Assembly: GCF_014805625.2 (NCBI RefSeq)
Contig: NW_023998517.1
Coordinates: forward strand, 1,072,293-1,136,292
DNA length: 64,000 nt
DNA from: Glossina fuscipes
Lineage: Eukaryota; Arthropoda; Insecta; Diptera; Glossinidae
Reading direction: 5' to 3'
Made by a program: the position numbers and the translations under genes
Part shown: in pieces, positions 11,676 through 25,424 of the stretch
Numbering within the stretch: the first letter of the stretch is position 1
Layout: each line of letters starts with the position of its first letter
Notes under the pieces: generated by a model
What the model was told of the DNA's origin: nothing
The model's input: only the letters and a program-made list of their open reading frames with translations
Database searches by the model: none

Positions 11676-14037
11676 ACGCATTACTTAAAAGTTTCACTAG
11701 TTTGGCTTTTTTTCCTAAAGTTGTTTGTTGTTTGGTTTTTCTTCATTGCCGGCTAACAATCCAATGTGCAGTTTGTAAATATATTAATAAAAAAAACAAA
11801 AATAAATAAAAAAAAAGAAGAAAAAAACTCTCACACAAATCAAAAGTTTGTTTAAGCCAAGGCTCGGTGACTCTGCGTGTGTTGTGAGGCTGTTCTTTTT
11901 TTGTTTTTTGTTTTTTGTTTTTTGTTTATTTTATTCACATTGATTTTTATTTTAGTCTTGAGCTGTTGTGTCTGCATTATTGCATTCTCTGCGAGAGTTG
12001 TGCTCAGCTGCCAATCAATGTGCCAGATGAAGTCACAATTTCTTGGACGTTCAGTCTGGGGCGCTACGTACGCGAGTGTGGACAGAACAGACAGCCAACA
12101 AACACATGAGTCGTATAGATCAGACTAGTCAGTTAGGCAAACAGGCGAGCAGGCAGGCAGGCAGCAAGCGAACTTATAGCAATCGATTGTTGTTGATAGG
12201 TAAAAGAAACGGCGAAACTAACAAAAACTGAAATGATATCAATAACACTTGGGCTGATATGAATTGATTGTGTGTATTGCGTTATTATTATCCGTAATAT
12301 GCATGCTTGCTGTTCAACAATGCCTGTTAAGAAACAAAATGATTTACGAACCAATATTAATTATTACAACCGTGAACATCTAACTCTCCTCCAAGCTTCC
12401 AAGGCAAACGATCATCCAAAAAAAGTATTGAGCCCATAAAGATTTCGCGGGGACAACTGTTCCTTGTCCCGACAAAGTATTCCCTGCTCTTTTATGAATC
12501 CTGCAGAGGCATTCCAATGAAAAGATTGTGAAGCATCAGTTCCAAAGGCTTTTTGCCAAAAAGCACTTTTACGTTATTCAAAAACTCTGACCAGACTCAA
12601 GGTTGTGTAATACTTTGTACTTTTTTCAATTTGTTGAAGCCACACACAACAGCTAAGGCGAATGAAACTAATTGTGAACCGCAGCGGGGTCTCCCAGCAG
12701 AGGGTTAAGCAGCGCTGTGCCCCATAGTGCACTGTCTCCTTGACCATCAACGTATATTTTGCTGTACTGGCCCTATCTGAGCACTTTCTTGGAAATCTCT
12801 TCTTCTATTTGCGATTTCTATGTCGGGGACTATGTTTTGTTATTTGTTAGTTATCAACTGTGCCCTTTTTCTCTTCTTAATTTCCCCTTTCAATCACGAT
12901 AAATTTATGTTTTCGCTTCGCCGAGTTACAATCATGACCTTTTTAGCAGATGCTTATGGTATGTAAAAGCCTCCCTTCGCTGTCGACCTTACTAAAGACT
13001 TGGTCGCAGTCAAAATTCGTAAATGGATCGAAATCTGGTAACTTCCAAAAATTAAGTCTCTTGTATATACGGTCGGTTATACTTGCTTGCTCAGGTTCTT
13101 GGCTTTCGCTATAGAGAATTGATGATGCCTGCTCAGGTTCTTTGAAATTTTACAATTACTTAGGCATCGATATTTCTCGGCTTCTGCCAGAATGTCGATG
13201 CCTCCCTGTGCTTGTGCGCGGACCGAAACTCGAAATTTCCACATCGAAAATAGTTGATCTTTCCTTTTTGCTTTTGACTAATTCTCAAATGATTCCTATG
13301 CATTGCCATGCCTGACAATCTCGTGTCTTAGAGCTCAATACTTTTTAGAATATCATAAAATGTAAAGCGACTTTTAAGTTTAAATCTCTTTGACAATCTA
13401 CGATAATTACAACAACAAGAGTCTTAATTGCCGCCATTTTTAATTAATCAATAACAACAACAACAAGAGCAATAAATGCAACTGTGGCTTAAAAAAAAAT
13501 AAAAATAAAAAAAGAAAATCTCATGAATTTTTTATGAAATTAAATTAGTAATGATGGCGAACCTGCAATAATCAGTCGTTGATTCCTGTGTTTTTTTGCG
13601 TTTTTCTTTCTTTGTTTTTTTTTTGTTTGCCTTCTTTTTTCGTCCTTTGTTTGTCAAAGTATGTCAATTAGATTTATTATCACTAGTCGTTGTTTAACTG
13701 ATCTCTTGTCAGAGATAATAATTTTTTGGCATGATAAATGATTGAAATCGTTACGATATCAATATGCGTCGATGAGATGATGTTCCCTGTCTCTTAACTG
13801 CTGTTAATGCATGTCTTTCAATAGCCAATAATAACATTCAGTACACAGTTGTTGAGGATGACATCAACTTGTGAAAAAAAAAAATACGAGAACAAAAACA
13901 AAACTCCACACTATTCCCAGTGGGTAAAAGGTTTTAAATTAATGTTTACATTTCGTTAGTTTATATAATTCGTAGAAAACAGTGCAACAGTGCACTCTAT
14001 AGAGTAGATTGGAGCATCATGAAGAATTACCCTCTAA
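11676..14037. other. Non-coding stretch, no gene seen
   Basis: AT-rich, with A-rich tracts near 11786-11827, short GCAG units near 12146-12165 and T-rich tracts near 13590-13625. A slightly more GC-rich patch at about 12650-12780 was checked for reverse-transcriptase motifs on both strands without a convincing match. A short direct repeat 'gctcaggttctt' occurs at about 13089 and 13132. Confidence 0.55.
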
Positions 14038-14069
<32 letters not shown>

Positions 14070-14075
14070 ATAGTA
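14038..14075. repeat. (TAG)n trinucleotide microsatellite
   Basis: About twelve TAG units with one interruption near the right end. Confidence 0.93.
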
Positions 14076-16410
14076 GATGATGGTTCTTTGCCATGTACGT
14101 AATTCTATGCTCTATGTATTGAGAGTAAAAACAGTCAACATGGTGTGCGCACGAACGTACATTCAAGTTCCCTTGACACACTCATTTAGTTAAGCCTTAA
14201 ACTCTATATAAAGTTTTGTAGTATCTTTCTCAGATGCAGACAGAAGGCGAAGAAAATGCGGCCGCAAAAAAGGAGAGAAAAACGAAAAAAAAAAATCAAA
14301 ATAAAAACAAAAACAACAAAAACTGCATTAATGTTAAAGTATATTAACTGTCAAACTTTGACAGCGCATACTGATTGTGTGAAGTGAACTTTAAACAGGT
14401 GCAGTCACCAATATATTGAAGTATGTATGTGTTAAGTGAACACATTCATATCTTTGCCTTTAGATGTATCATTATTGGTTTTGTTATTGTTATTGTTGTC
14501 GTTATCTCTTTACGTTTTGTAAGCTGAATACTGTTGAAGTCAGGTTATATTGACACTGGTTGCTTGACAGTCAGTCTGTCTGATTGTCTGTCTTTTTCAT
14601 TTGTCCGTCCACTTGTCCGTTCATCCATCTATCCATATTGACATTATACATACATGTGTCTAAACGTTTTACCAGAAAAGGTTGTTGGGTGCTTTTATCC
14701 CGTTGATTTGTTTGTGTTATGTGTTTGCTTTTTTCATGCATTTATTTTTACTTGCCTTTTTTCAGTGCTTTTTTTTTTTTTTTTTTTTGCTTATTCTTAT
14801 TATATTCTGTGGTGTCGCTTACTACTATTATATTTATAATTTAATACAATTATCAAATAAATATCATACTTGGTTGCATTTATGCATTTCCTGTGGTTTA
14901 AGATTTCAGCTGGAGAATGATTGAATTTGCCATTTTTAAATGCTAATAATGTTCAATCAATTATAATAACATTACTATACAAAGACAGGCTATTAAAATT
15001 AGATAACAAAAACAAAAAATAGAAGAAATACAAGCCATTCGTACCTACAACGTATGTTAGTCATGTACGTAGAATCAGATTAGAAAATATTAGGCCTAAT
15101 GTAAATAGAATGCTGAAAGCTCTCAACTTTTTACATCATATCATAACTTTACGCAAGTAAACCTAATCTACAGTTGCATTTTTTTCTTTTATTAAAAATT
15201 ATAGTCCATATACGACAAATTTTTCGGTACAATGACTATTTTTTGTTTTAATTTATATGAATTTTCATTATAATCTTTGCGTATAATGTCTAATGAAGTG
15301 AAAAGTAAAGCATTTCTTCTGTCCGAAAATATGCTTAACATTTTAATTTTTTGTAACATTGATTGCGATTATTTATCCTCTATACAATATTGAAAATTTT
15401 TTCAGTATTATTTTTCAATTCACGTAAAAATTTACATTTTTTCACGGTAGAATGATTTATTTCTAAAAAATAGCGCAAAAGCATTTATTTCTCTCTTCAT
15501 TTTCTCTATTTCCAAATTCTACCATAAATTTTGTTACTTTCAAGTTCTACCAAAGAAAACGAAGAAACATTGGTACTAATTCATCGTTAGTGATATGGGT
15601 GTGTGTGTGCGTTTATATAGAAATATGTATCCTTCATGCAAAACTTAAATTCCTAATTTTTTTTTGTCCATTGCACATCTCTTATAGTGTTATAATATCA
15701 AAGAAAAATTTAAAAGTTCAAGGGATAAGTAACACATTGCGAAACGTAAGGCCTTAAGGCCTTTTATTCATATGGAACGAAAATATGTATCAAATGGTCG
15801 ATTCAGCATGTATACCCCTGATTAGTGACAACTTTCAAATCAAATGCGTGATACATATTAGATTTCTTTAGCTTGAACCCTTCCGAGTTTTGTTTGCTTC
15901 GACGGATGGTATAGTTTTCTCTAACCATTTTCGCAAGAAGTATTTCTCGTTAGAGCTTAAAATGCCACTTTATCAGCATGAGATTTTGCTTCGATTAAGT
16001 CATGTTTGTCTGTGCGTCCATCCCCTCATGTATGAAATGAATCCCCTTACCAATGAAACAGAAATTTGAAACTTTGCTGTTGTGTTGTCCGTTCACTCGC
16101 AAAAATCAATTCTGAAAATGGATAATGAGTTTTTCATAAACACGCTTGCAGCAAGTAGAACACAAATACAGTCTCAACAAAAGGGAAAACATTTGCACAT
16201 AATTGAACTGACTGATCTATAACTAATTGTTCAAATCCTTTAACGTTCAAGATGAACCGCGTTGGCCAATTAAAACTCGGGTTATTTATCGAAGAAAAAA
16301 AAGAGAAAAAATTTGCACAATTTTATATAAGTATATGCTTAATGTGCTGATTGTCTAAGATTCGCCCTAAAGGATAACACGACTTAAATTTCGTTTTTTT
16401 TATTTATTTG
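14076..16410. other. Non-coding AT-rich stretch
   Basis: No gene. It contains A-rich runs near 14287-14320, a 'gtctgtctgattgtctgtc'-type pyrimidine stretch near 14572-14595 (possibly a relic of the dispersed fly repeats) and poly-T near 14770-14788. The F-rich frames at 14.65-14.9 kb follow the T-rich tract. Confidence 0.55.
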
Positions 16411-17030
16411 CTTTTTATACCTATCACCTAAGGTTGACAGGTATACTCATTTTATCAAAACATTTGCAACGCCCAGAAGGAAGCATCAGAAACACCATAA
16501 AGTCGTCTGCACATTGGGCCAAATTGGCCAAAGAGCGTCTTAGGACACGCCCACAGTACCACACGAACTGAGAAGACCTATGCTTTTCAAGAGGATTAGA
16601 ATATTGGTTTTTTGCTCGTTATTCATAAACTATGGCAGATAAATGTACAAAAATTTGAAAGCATATTTTACGGATGATGCTGGAGCACCTATACTTTATA
16701 ATCCGCAAGAACAAGCTTCAAAAAGCCCATAAAGTGTATAAATTCTTGACCAGTACCAAATTTGAAATGCATCCAAGCATGTCCGTCTGTTCGTCTGTCC
16801 AAGTGTGTGCTCCCGTTAGCGAAAATGAAGATATCGCCTACAAATTTGCAAGAGCACGCCTATGTGACAGAGACTTTTACTTTGAAAATAGAAAAAATTG
16901 GCCACGCCCACTTCATATTATAGAGCATGAAAATGTAATTCTTTTACGTTTTTTTAACTTTGTTACGATAACAAAGTGATGGATATAAAAGAGTCTATTA
17001 CAACCGAATACGATTTCCTACTTGTTTTTT
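16411..17030 (+). mobile_element. TATACC-type dispersed element, copy A (plus)
   Basis: The element opens with 'ctttttatacctatcac', then an 'aggttgac' spacer and 'aggtata', so TATACCT and AGGTATA face each other. It continues with 'cgcccagaaggaagc' (about 16470) and a 'gtccgtctgttcgtctgtcc' stretch (about 16781). It ends with 'gtgatggatataaaagag' (16976-16993) followed by 'ctacttgttttttt'. The left end and the reverse complement of the right end agree ('cttttatatccatcac'), so the ends are inverted. The same blocks in the same order occur inverted at 28757-29590. From general knowledge, TATACC...GGTATA with 'cgcccagaa(g)gaagc' is a widespread dispersed motif of higher flies. No protein is encoded; the 101-codon frame inside is incidental. 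The class (MITE or a retroposon end) is unresolved. Confidence 0.7.
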
Positions 17031-17091
17031 TTTAAAGCATCGCATGCCTAAATGATGAGTACTTTTGTAGAAAAAATGTAAGAATTTTTGC

Positions 17092-17117
17092 ATTATTATT
17101 ATTATTATTATTATTAT
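17092..17117. repeat. (ATT)n microsatellite
   Basis: Roughly eight pure ATT units, followed by poly-T. Confidence 0.92.
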
Positions 17118-20039
17118 TTTTTTGCTTTAATTTATCATACATTGTTTTTGCTTTAATATAATAACATGCACATGTGTAATGTTTACGATATTGTAAAGAT
17201 ATCTATGTCGCCCATTGTTGTCTGTTTACTAGCACGGTTTACCGCAGCTCAACATAATTACCAAATTAGCGAGCAAACAATGGAGGCTAATGAGTTTTGC
17301 GGTTAGCGCTCACACATTCAAATAATTGCGCAGTTAAGTAGATGCATGCATGAGCACTAAAAATAATGACTTGATATACATGTGTACGTGAACGTACACC
17401 AAATCAGTCAGTTAATTATGTTATGATAGTGTAATAAGCAAATGAAAAAGCGCGATATTCGCTTCAATGCGAATCCCGGCTATATGCCGCTTCTTGGAGC
17501 TTCTGCTATAAATAGCATGCAACCAACTATACTGGAAAGCCTGAAAGCCACTTCCCGATATTTTTGCCATAAATTTTCAGATGACTTTCCTAAGTACTTT
17601 GAGTTTGATCGATCTTACCATTTTTCTATTACATTGCTGTTGTGTATGTAGGCCAAGTTTTTTGGCTATCAAGGGAGGAGCTAACTTTACCTAATTACGC
17701 TTATTCCCAAATTTAATCTTTAGAATTGACATTCAAGAATACATACAGCGCAGTTATTAAGAAACGGACAGATATGGCGAAGTCGACTCTTTCTTTGGTC
17801 TTCGGTGGACCTAGATTATGCTTATTTTGCAGGATCTTTGTCATAAGTATTTGTAAATATTGCAAAAGTAACGACAAAGTCAATCACCGCTGTGGTCTGT
17901 ATACATGCAGTTTGCTGATGAGTATGTGTGTGCAGTAGTAATTCGTTACAGAAAATTATTTCATTTCAATTAAGAGGCGGCGAAGTGTTTGACATTTTAT
18001 GAATGCCGGATTCAAGATTTCAACAGTGCAGTGAAGGTGAAGGGATTTTCTTTGCATTTTGCTTCTCTTTGATATGTTACAGAATTTTTTTCCTCCTTTC
18101 AAATATGAATGTATATGCATGTATATATGTATATATACATATATATATATTTTATATTAATAAAATGTTTCATTTTTGCTTTTGTTACTTCAAGTTCGTT
18201 TCATTTGTTATTTACTCATTCGTACCACTCAACACTACAAACGTTTTTCTTTTCTTTTTTTTTATGTTATATGTTATATGATATATATGTGTTGTTTTTC
18301 TTTTTATCAAAATAGCAACAACAGTGAAAAAACAAAAAAAAAATAAAAATAAAAAACGAAATACAAAGCGTTTTTGCGCTCATGGCCTGTCACAGAATGT
18401 CAGCCTTCAGTAAGACAAGCATAAGCAAATCCCATAGTCATGATATCAAACTCACATATATATATATATATATATATATGTGTGTATATATTTTTTTTAT
18501 GTACCTATGTATATATAGTGTCAGTTGCAAACAATCACGTGTCCACATATATCTACACAACAACAATAACTAAATGAATTATTTAAGTCACTAAAGGCGA
18601 AGAATAAATAAGTAAAGAATCAGGCACACACACACACACACACAACTAAACGAGAAGAAAATCTTCGCAAGCGAAATAAAATAATATACAAAACTTTAAA
18701 TATAAGATAAAAGAACCAATGAAAAACGAAATATACAAGAATGCAAAACTGAGAGACCAAAAAATCAAAAAAAAAAAAACAAAAAAAAACTAAAAACATG
18801 CAACAAAATATTTGTCAGTTTTGTTTTAAGAAACGGTGCCAAGAATATTATAAATTTTTTCCAAATAATTTTCTCCACACAACAAAGGCGACATTTTTGA
18901 GTTGATATTCAAAGCAAAAGATCAGAAAACGTTAGAAAACAACAATCGCATGAATATACAAAGAAATTATGATGGGTTGCAGAACACTTTGGGATACAAA
19001 AAAAAAAGAAAAAAAAAAGAGCTTTTGTTCGATGACTCAATACCCTTCCTTGTCATTTCCAAGAGCTTCAGAATATCTTTTTGACTCTGATTGTTTTGTT
19101 AACTCTCTTTTAAGATCATTATAAGGTGCCTTCAGCCCTACGGCGAATTGTCAAATATTTCTCAAAACTGGCGAAGAAATTAATTTCGCATCTGCTTGCA
19201 CTCACTTAATGCTACGTGAAAATCAAAAAATTTCGCATAAGCAAACACTTCTCTCAATCGATCTTATACTAAGATGTACTCTTGCAAAATGAATAGCAGA
19301 TCAGAAAAGAACTTGTAACACTGTAGCTACCCAACAGAAGAAAGGAGAAATTTAGGGCTCGTTTTCCGCATAAGGACATCACATACCGTTCACGCGGTCG
19401 CTTGGTCTCTTTTGTATGACTTAGATTATCAACAAACAGCAAAAAGACACCGCTTCCGCCTTTAGCGTTGAATACTTAACCATAGAGAGAATATGCCGTA
19501 ACTAAATTCCGACGACTTGGTACCTTTAAGTCTCAAGGGCCCATCTGCATATATGAATTCCATTGCTCTAGCGCTGACCAAATGTTTAGAAAATAGAGTT
19601 TGATCGTAGGAAAAGCCTTTAACTGCAAAAGTTGTACCTTCTAGCTACCAATGCAAAACTGCTGCTCTTTTACGGCTGTGTGGTCTAAAACATGTCGATC
19701 CTAAGAATAAATAAATATAACCATAGTTAACATCAGGCACCAAAGAGTACGAGTAGTTTTCCAATACCTTCAATATATATAATGCGCTGCATATGGATAG
19801 ATTTATTTAGAGAGAATGTAAACTCCAAGGTTTGCTTATGCAAATCGCACGGATTTTATTGCGGGCGGCAATTTTCTCCGCCTTTGCGCAAATACTGCAG
19901 AATCACTCGCACGATGCACGGAAAATATGTCATCGGTTTATGTAGTGTGCAATAGTTTGTAGAGATTAGGAAAAAGCCAAACTTTTCCTGTTGTTGAGAA
20001 CCGAACTGTTTTCAAATTATGTTGCACTGTAGGGGTGTT
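17118..20039. other. Non-coding stretch with microsatellites and one repeat relic
   Basis: No gene is supported. On the minus strand about 17745-17800 carries a 'gagtcgacttcgccatatct' then 'gtccgtt' relic, reminiscent of the 'gagtcgatttagccatgtcc' part of the TATACC-type family. It also holds (AT)n at 18456-18479, (CA)n near 18627-18645 and A-rich tracts near 18760-18790 and 19000-19018. The frames at 17.44-17.94 kb (69 and 70 codons) were read and not recognised. Confidence 0.55.
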
Positions 20040-20365
20040 CTCTGATCAGTTTGGCTTTGGCTATCAATATCGATTTGCGCGCAAATACTTCAAATGCTTT
20101 TGCCAAATTTGAAACCGATATTCTACTTTTTGCTGCCTGGAGAATGCTTGCCGCAAGCGGACAGACGGACATGCCTAAATAGATTTAGGATTTGATTCTG
20201 ACCAAAAACATAATATATGTACATATATATATTATATTATATATGACATTTTATGTATAAATACAACACTACTATTAGTATGATACGTATATGAAAACTC
20301 TCTGAAGCTTTCTTCTAAGCATGGCGAACGTCTCCATGAAATAAATACAACTTCATCCTTCGGCG
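20040..20365 (-). mobile_element. TATACC-type dispersed element, diverged minus copy
   Basis: In plus-strand spelling the blocks are 'gccaaatttgaaaccgatat', 'cagacggacatgcc', 'tttgattctgacca', 'gaagctttcttctaagcatg', 'gcgaacgt' and 'cttcatccttcg'. They match, in the same order and orientation, the part of copy B at about 29385-29580. A TA-rich insertion (about 20215-20265) separates two blocks. The element is decayed and non-coding. Confidence 0.6.
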
Positions 20366-23093
20366 GAAGCCATAGCAAAAGCAAAAAAAAAAAAGAAAAG
20401 GGAATCGTCTAACAATTCCATGGAGCATTTGTTAGACTTACATGCAGCAACGTTTGGTATTCGTTGTGGTAATGGTCGTGGTTTAGAAATAAAACTACAG
20501 CTCACTTTTCCCCCACATCTCCCATTCCCTTGGCTAAGGTAGGATAATGTAGAATCCCTGTAAACGAGTACTAATACATTTGCTTATTCATATATATACA
20601 TACATATCACGGGTACGGAAGGTGTTTGTTTGCTTTTAAAAGCAAAAAACACAAATGAAAATGTGTGGTTATGTCAACTTTCATAAAATTTTGTTTAGTT
20701 AGCAACATGATGAAATGAAGTTAAATGAAATGTAATGTAATGCTACGATATGCTGACATGTTCTCGGATATATATATATATATATACCATATATATAAGC
20801 TAAACAGGGCCAGTTGTATTGTGTATATAGATATATGTAAGCAAACAAATAGTGTTTATGTCATGGACGTATTATTATATTATACTCGCCGAGTCCGCCC
20901 ATTTGCATTTTAACCGTTAAGCAACTGAAAACATAATCAGAGTTTTTTTTTTTTTTTCAATGTTGAAATATGTTACTGGTTTACTTCTGAGACTTGAAAA
21001 CAAATGTCACAACTGTAAGCTGTAGTGTTCTCGTTTTTTTTTTGTTTTTTTGTTTTTGTTTTTTGCTGCTCTGAAGATCCATTTTTTCCGTGTTCCGTGT
21101 TGTAGTTGTTGTCGCCGAAATTAATGTGGGAATTTTTTATTAAAATTCTCTAGAGTGTTAATGAAGGCCACACATGAGTTGTAGCGAGTTGGATGGAGCA
21201 GGAAATGGGGTTAATAATAAAATATACTTTTTGGTCAACTCTGCTTTTGTTTTGCTGAATGTGTGTTCATTTGTTAATGAATTAAAAGCTTTTGTTTGCG
21301 ATAAGAAAAAAAAAAAAAAATAAATAAATAAATAAAAGGAAAAAACATAAAAACAAATGAATTATAATTAATAGATGATCTCATATTAAAAGTTCGCGAT
21401 GAATTTTTAGACCAACTTTTTTTTTTTTAAATTTCCAAATTTTAAATAAATTTATGAAGTTAAGGGTTTTCAAAATGATTAATAGATCAACTGCTAGTTG
21501 TCGAGCGCCAATAAACATTCACGCATGCTTAAACAGCTTATTTAATTTAGCCTAGAATTCTCAAAGCGGTTTCTAAAAAGACGCGATATTTCACGTTTCA
21601 TTTCGATGCTAAAGTGGGTCTAGTTACCTGAAATGCGAATTTACGCGTAACATTTGTTTATCTTTCTTATCTTTGTTGTCTCTTCTAGCTATTGTCTCGA
21701 TATCCAAAATCAATATCAATAGCACTTTTCCCAACTCAATGAAGATATCATCACTGTTTAGATTTTTTTCAAATCCTGGCACTTGGAAGACAACAGAGAG
21801 TAAAAAAATCTATTACACGATTTTAAGTGACGAAAATGTCGCTTGTTTGCCACGAGGTACAATAATTCTCATTTCTGCTAACGACGACGTTGGACCATTC
21901 GGGGTCTTTCACATCGCGTTAGAAAGATACATATCCTTGCATGTGAGCGAGACGATCTTAACTTTGTTATCTTCTAAAAGCACAACTGTGGTTATGGAAA
22001 GTATCTGGTCGATGAGATAGGGTAGGGCACACTACCAGTAAAACCATGCATTTGTAACAAAAAGTAACGGAGTAGAGTAGCACATGCAGTGAAATTTCGC
22101 GATCACCTTAACCTAATTAACCACATTTTGAGACTAAAAGCGGTATCAATGAGCGGCTTGAATAACCGAAATCTGAAAGAATATTTCCAAGACAATATAG
22201 ACGATATCCCTTGGCAAACCAATCCCGATAGTTTGCAAAATGAATCGCAGGCTGATCCCAAGCAAAGAACATAAAACGTCGATCCGCCGTTTGTAAGTAC
22301 GGTTGTGGGTAAATTTGCCCACAGGCACGATGGCATTTCCCACACGAAACGGGCAGAAGTGAACCATTGGTTGACGATGGTTTAAATGGTGTGTTCAAAC
22401 AAAGTCCGCAATATCCCTCCAGCCGATCCTTCACTGAATGAATAGACTTAGTTTTGGGATAGCCACGACGAACGTAGAATAAAGTATAGCGCTCAACGGG
22501 TTGCCTAACTCGTTCCTTGATCCATGAGCTTCACTGATTCCGGGGAAGAAATTCCTCGAATTCCTTTGTTCCCTTTCCTACATCCTTTCTCTTTACTTTT
22601 TAATAATATAAAACTATTATCCGTCAACTTGTTTTTTTTTTTGTGTTGGGTGACACCCTCTGTGAAACAAATTAAGCAAATGCTCTTAATTTAATTGCTT
22701 TAAGTTTATGGTATATGGAAATGTGTATGTGGGTGTATGTGCGTGTGTGTGTATAAGGTAATGTGATTAATTTCTAATAACGAGACCTATCGTCAAACTT
22801 AAAATGTAAGAGAAAACTATTTTTATCTGTATATCGTATCGAACGTAAAAGTAAAGTCCTGTTAAAGTGCGAAGAAAAAAGTTGTTTTTCAACTTACTTA
22901 AGGGTTCGAAAGAATAGTCTGTTTTTGCTCTTTTATGTTTATTTCGAACAAACATCATCAGCACAAAAACTCCGATAGAAAGTTTAATAGTATGAAAAAT
23001 GAAATGAAATGAAATGAAAAGGAAAAAGAATTAAAAAAAAAAAAAAAAAAAAATAAAAAAACATTTATAATTTATCCATAATGGCAAAAAAAC

Positions 23094-23125
<32 letters not shown>

Positions 23126-24295
23126 AAATCCAGTTGTTTTTCTTATTTCCACATTTTCTTTCTCTCCCTTCATTATTTCTTTTTTTTTTTTGTTTTTTTT
23201 TTATCTATTTCCTCGTATAACATTTGTTTTTCCATTTGGATGATAGGAGGGTGAAAAGTCTTAACGAAAAACAACAAATGATTTTACCACCCAATACCGA
23301 CATATGTCGGGGATGTTTTTACACTGATATCGAATAATATGTATAAACACACTAACTAACAAAGTAGCTTTGTTTATTACATATATACGTAAATATAACT
23401 TTGTATGTAAGATAGTGTAATAAAAACAGGTAAACTGAATTTTCCGAAAATGCATGCAGCACAATCCTAGGCAAAGGTTAAAAACATATCCACAGGAATG
23501 AGAATGAGTAAAAACCTCCCTCTAACCGAAGCCAATGTGTATAGCATTCACACAAAAGGAAAATGGTGTACGTGTTCGTATTTGTGAGTTGTATTAAGTT
23601 GAACGTGTTCTTCGATACCCGACTACTATAGAGTCTCCCAACCTGTCGCTTCAAGTAATTTCCGCTACTCAGGCCGACCGAATAAATTGCTAAGAAAGTC
23701 TCTCTGTCTCTGTCATCTATTTTTTCAAAAGCCTCTCCACGTACAATCAGTTCATTTCTGAAGGAAAAAAAACTTACTTATCGACACACGGCAAAGGCTG
23801 TGAGTACAATTTAATGAAACCTAGGCTGACTAAAATGGCTCGCGACTATGACTTTCATTTTCGTTCAAACGATTATTAAAGTGAATTGGATATACTTGGT
23901 TCCTTCGTTCGCGATGAGGGTACTACGAGAAGTGATGAGGGCTAACTTATAAGAGAACATTTTTGTAGAAAGATGTGAACATTTTAAATTCAGTTCAGTC
24001 GCTTGCCGAAAGCTCTTGTCTTGTCTTTTCGTGTAAACCTTAAAACCTTTATCCTCCTTACTCTATACATTCTCTGTCATTCTCTATATCTAGACCTGCC
24101 CTTATATAATATTATTTTTGCATTTCAAGGTGAGAAAAATCGGTCTCTAATTTCGACTACAATTCGCAAATTTCTTAAAAGATCTAACTTCGATCGGCAG
24201 TCCTCCGAGTTTATTATTATTTTTTCTCGTTTATATAAAATTTTCGGCCAAATATGCTGAATATCCGTATGAGTAATCGAGTAGGTAAGTATCGT
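20366..24295. other. Non-coding stretch, no gene seen
   Basis: It holds (AT)n at about 20768-20786, T-rich tracts near 20942-20960 and 21035-21065, (AAAT)-rich sequence near 21305-21335, a (GAAAT)n run near 22997-23018, and long interrupted poly-A from about 23028 to 23124 followed by T-rich sequence to about 23205. A 115-codon frame at 21673-22020 and a 105-codon minus frame at 22117-22434 were read. Both have plausible composition, but neither resembles a known family and frames of this size are expected by chance here. Confidence 0.5.
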
Positions 24296-24482
24296 GACTA
24301 CGACTTTGGTCACAGCTGCAGCGATTGCTCAATCGGTAAAGGCGTAACACTTGCCAATTGGATGAATTGCTGTCATGGGACTGTTGCTCTCACCTCCGTA
24401 TCTCTTCCTGCTTCCCCATTTCTTTCTGATCTTCAGCGTATTTCACGAATAGAGGGGACATACCCTGAGTGCTTGCTCCATA
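24296..24482 (+). repeat. SINE-like dispersed repeat, copy 2
   Basis: The core reads 'gactacgactttggtcacag', then 'gcgattgctcaatcggtaaa' and 'ggcgtaacac'. It aligns with copy 3 at 25.4 kb beyond the core as well: both have a 'cttcc(c/t)...tctt' pyrimidine stretch and then a 'cacgaat' block about 125 bases downstream. The copy ends just before a poly-A run at 24485-24499, which would suit a retroposed SINE. 'tgctcaatcggt' is A-box-like; no matching B box was seen. Confidence 0.65.
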
Positions 24483-25424
24483 TTAAAAAAAAAAAAAAAT
24501 TAATTTACTTATACATCTTATGCTTTGGAAAATATTCGTTATGATCTTTTTTATGTATTTGTAGTTGTTCCGTATTGTAACTGATACGAGCAATATATCT
24601 ATATACAACTGAATAACAGCTTACAGGGCATGTTATGCTTGCAGTACAGTTGAATTGAAAAACTATTAAAGAAAAGAAGTAATTGACATGAAGCAATGCA
24701 AGCTATACATGTCAACAAGTTCGTCGTAAGCTGAATATAACTTCTCTCTTAATCTATAAGCTTTCTTTGTTCGTGCACATGTGGGGTTTTCCAATACTTT
24801 GAATTTTGAAGATTAAAAGCACAAGTGTGAAAGGGCGCTTTCATCTTTCATCTTTGATTTTCTTCTTTTATTTTCTGCCTTATAATATTTGGTTAAGTTA
24901 TTAACACTGCCGAAGGAAAAATCAAATAAAGTCTGAGCAATGAACGATTAAAGATCTACATGTGGATCTAAGAGACGATAAGTTGCAATGAAAATGTTTA
25001 CGACGTACTAAAGAGTGTTTTCTACTTTATTTTATAGGACTTTTCTCTTTTAATTAAACTTTTTTTTGTTTATCGAAAAGTTGCACGAAAAAACTCACTT
25101 AAGATTGTTCCGATCTTGAATTGTATATGCGCTTGCTTTGACACAATTTTTTGATCACTTTTGAGATCACCACTCTCATCATTATACATCGACAACCCTT
25201 CGGAGTTTCTTTGAAATCTTTTATGGAAACTTTTGCCAAAAATAATTTGTGACGAAACTTTTGCATTTCAATTCTAGTATGACTGCGAAGCTTTACACTT
25301 GACATTTTTTATTAATTATATATATGTAATCGTTATAATTATTTACGATTTATTAATAACAGCTATTACTGTCGCTGACTCTAGAGGAAAAAGTCCAAAA
25401 GGGCTGTGTTCTCACTCACAGTCG

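Noticed and set aside
11103..11681. Longest open frame in the window (192 codons, minus, His-rich start)
   Set aside because: It is the translation of GAT, AATAAC and TG microsatellites joined to AT-rich sequence; it has no domain and no gene context.
12650..12780. More GC-rich patch read as a possible reverse transcriptase fragment ('GVSQQRVKQRCAP' against 'GVKQGC.L.P')
   Set aside because: The match is confined to a few residues, a stop follows, and no other reverse transcriptase block was found on either side.
21673..22020. 115-codon plus frame with fairly balanced composition
   Set aside because: It starts on TTG, has no recognisable domain and no splice context, and several frames of 100-118 codons are present by chance in this window.
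22117..22434. Cys-containing minus frame (CGLC...CGKCHRACG) considered as a zinc-binding protein
   Set aside because: Cysteine spacing fits no family I know, overlapping frames are equally open, and no flanking exon or transposon signature was found.
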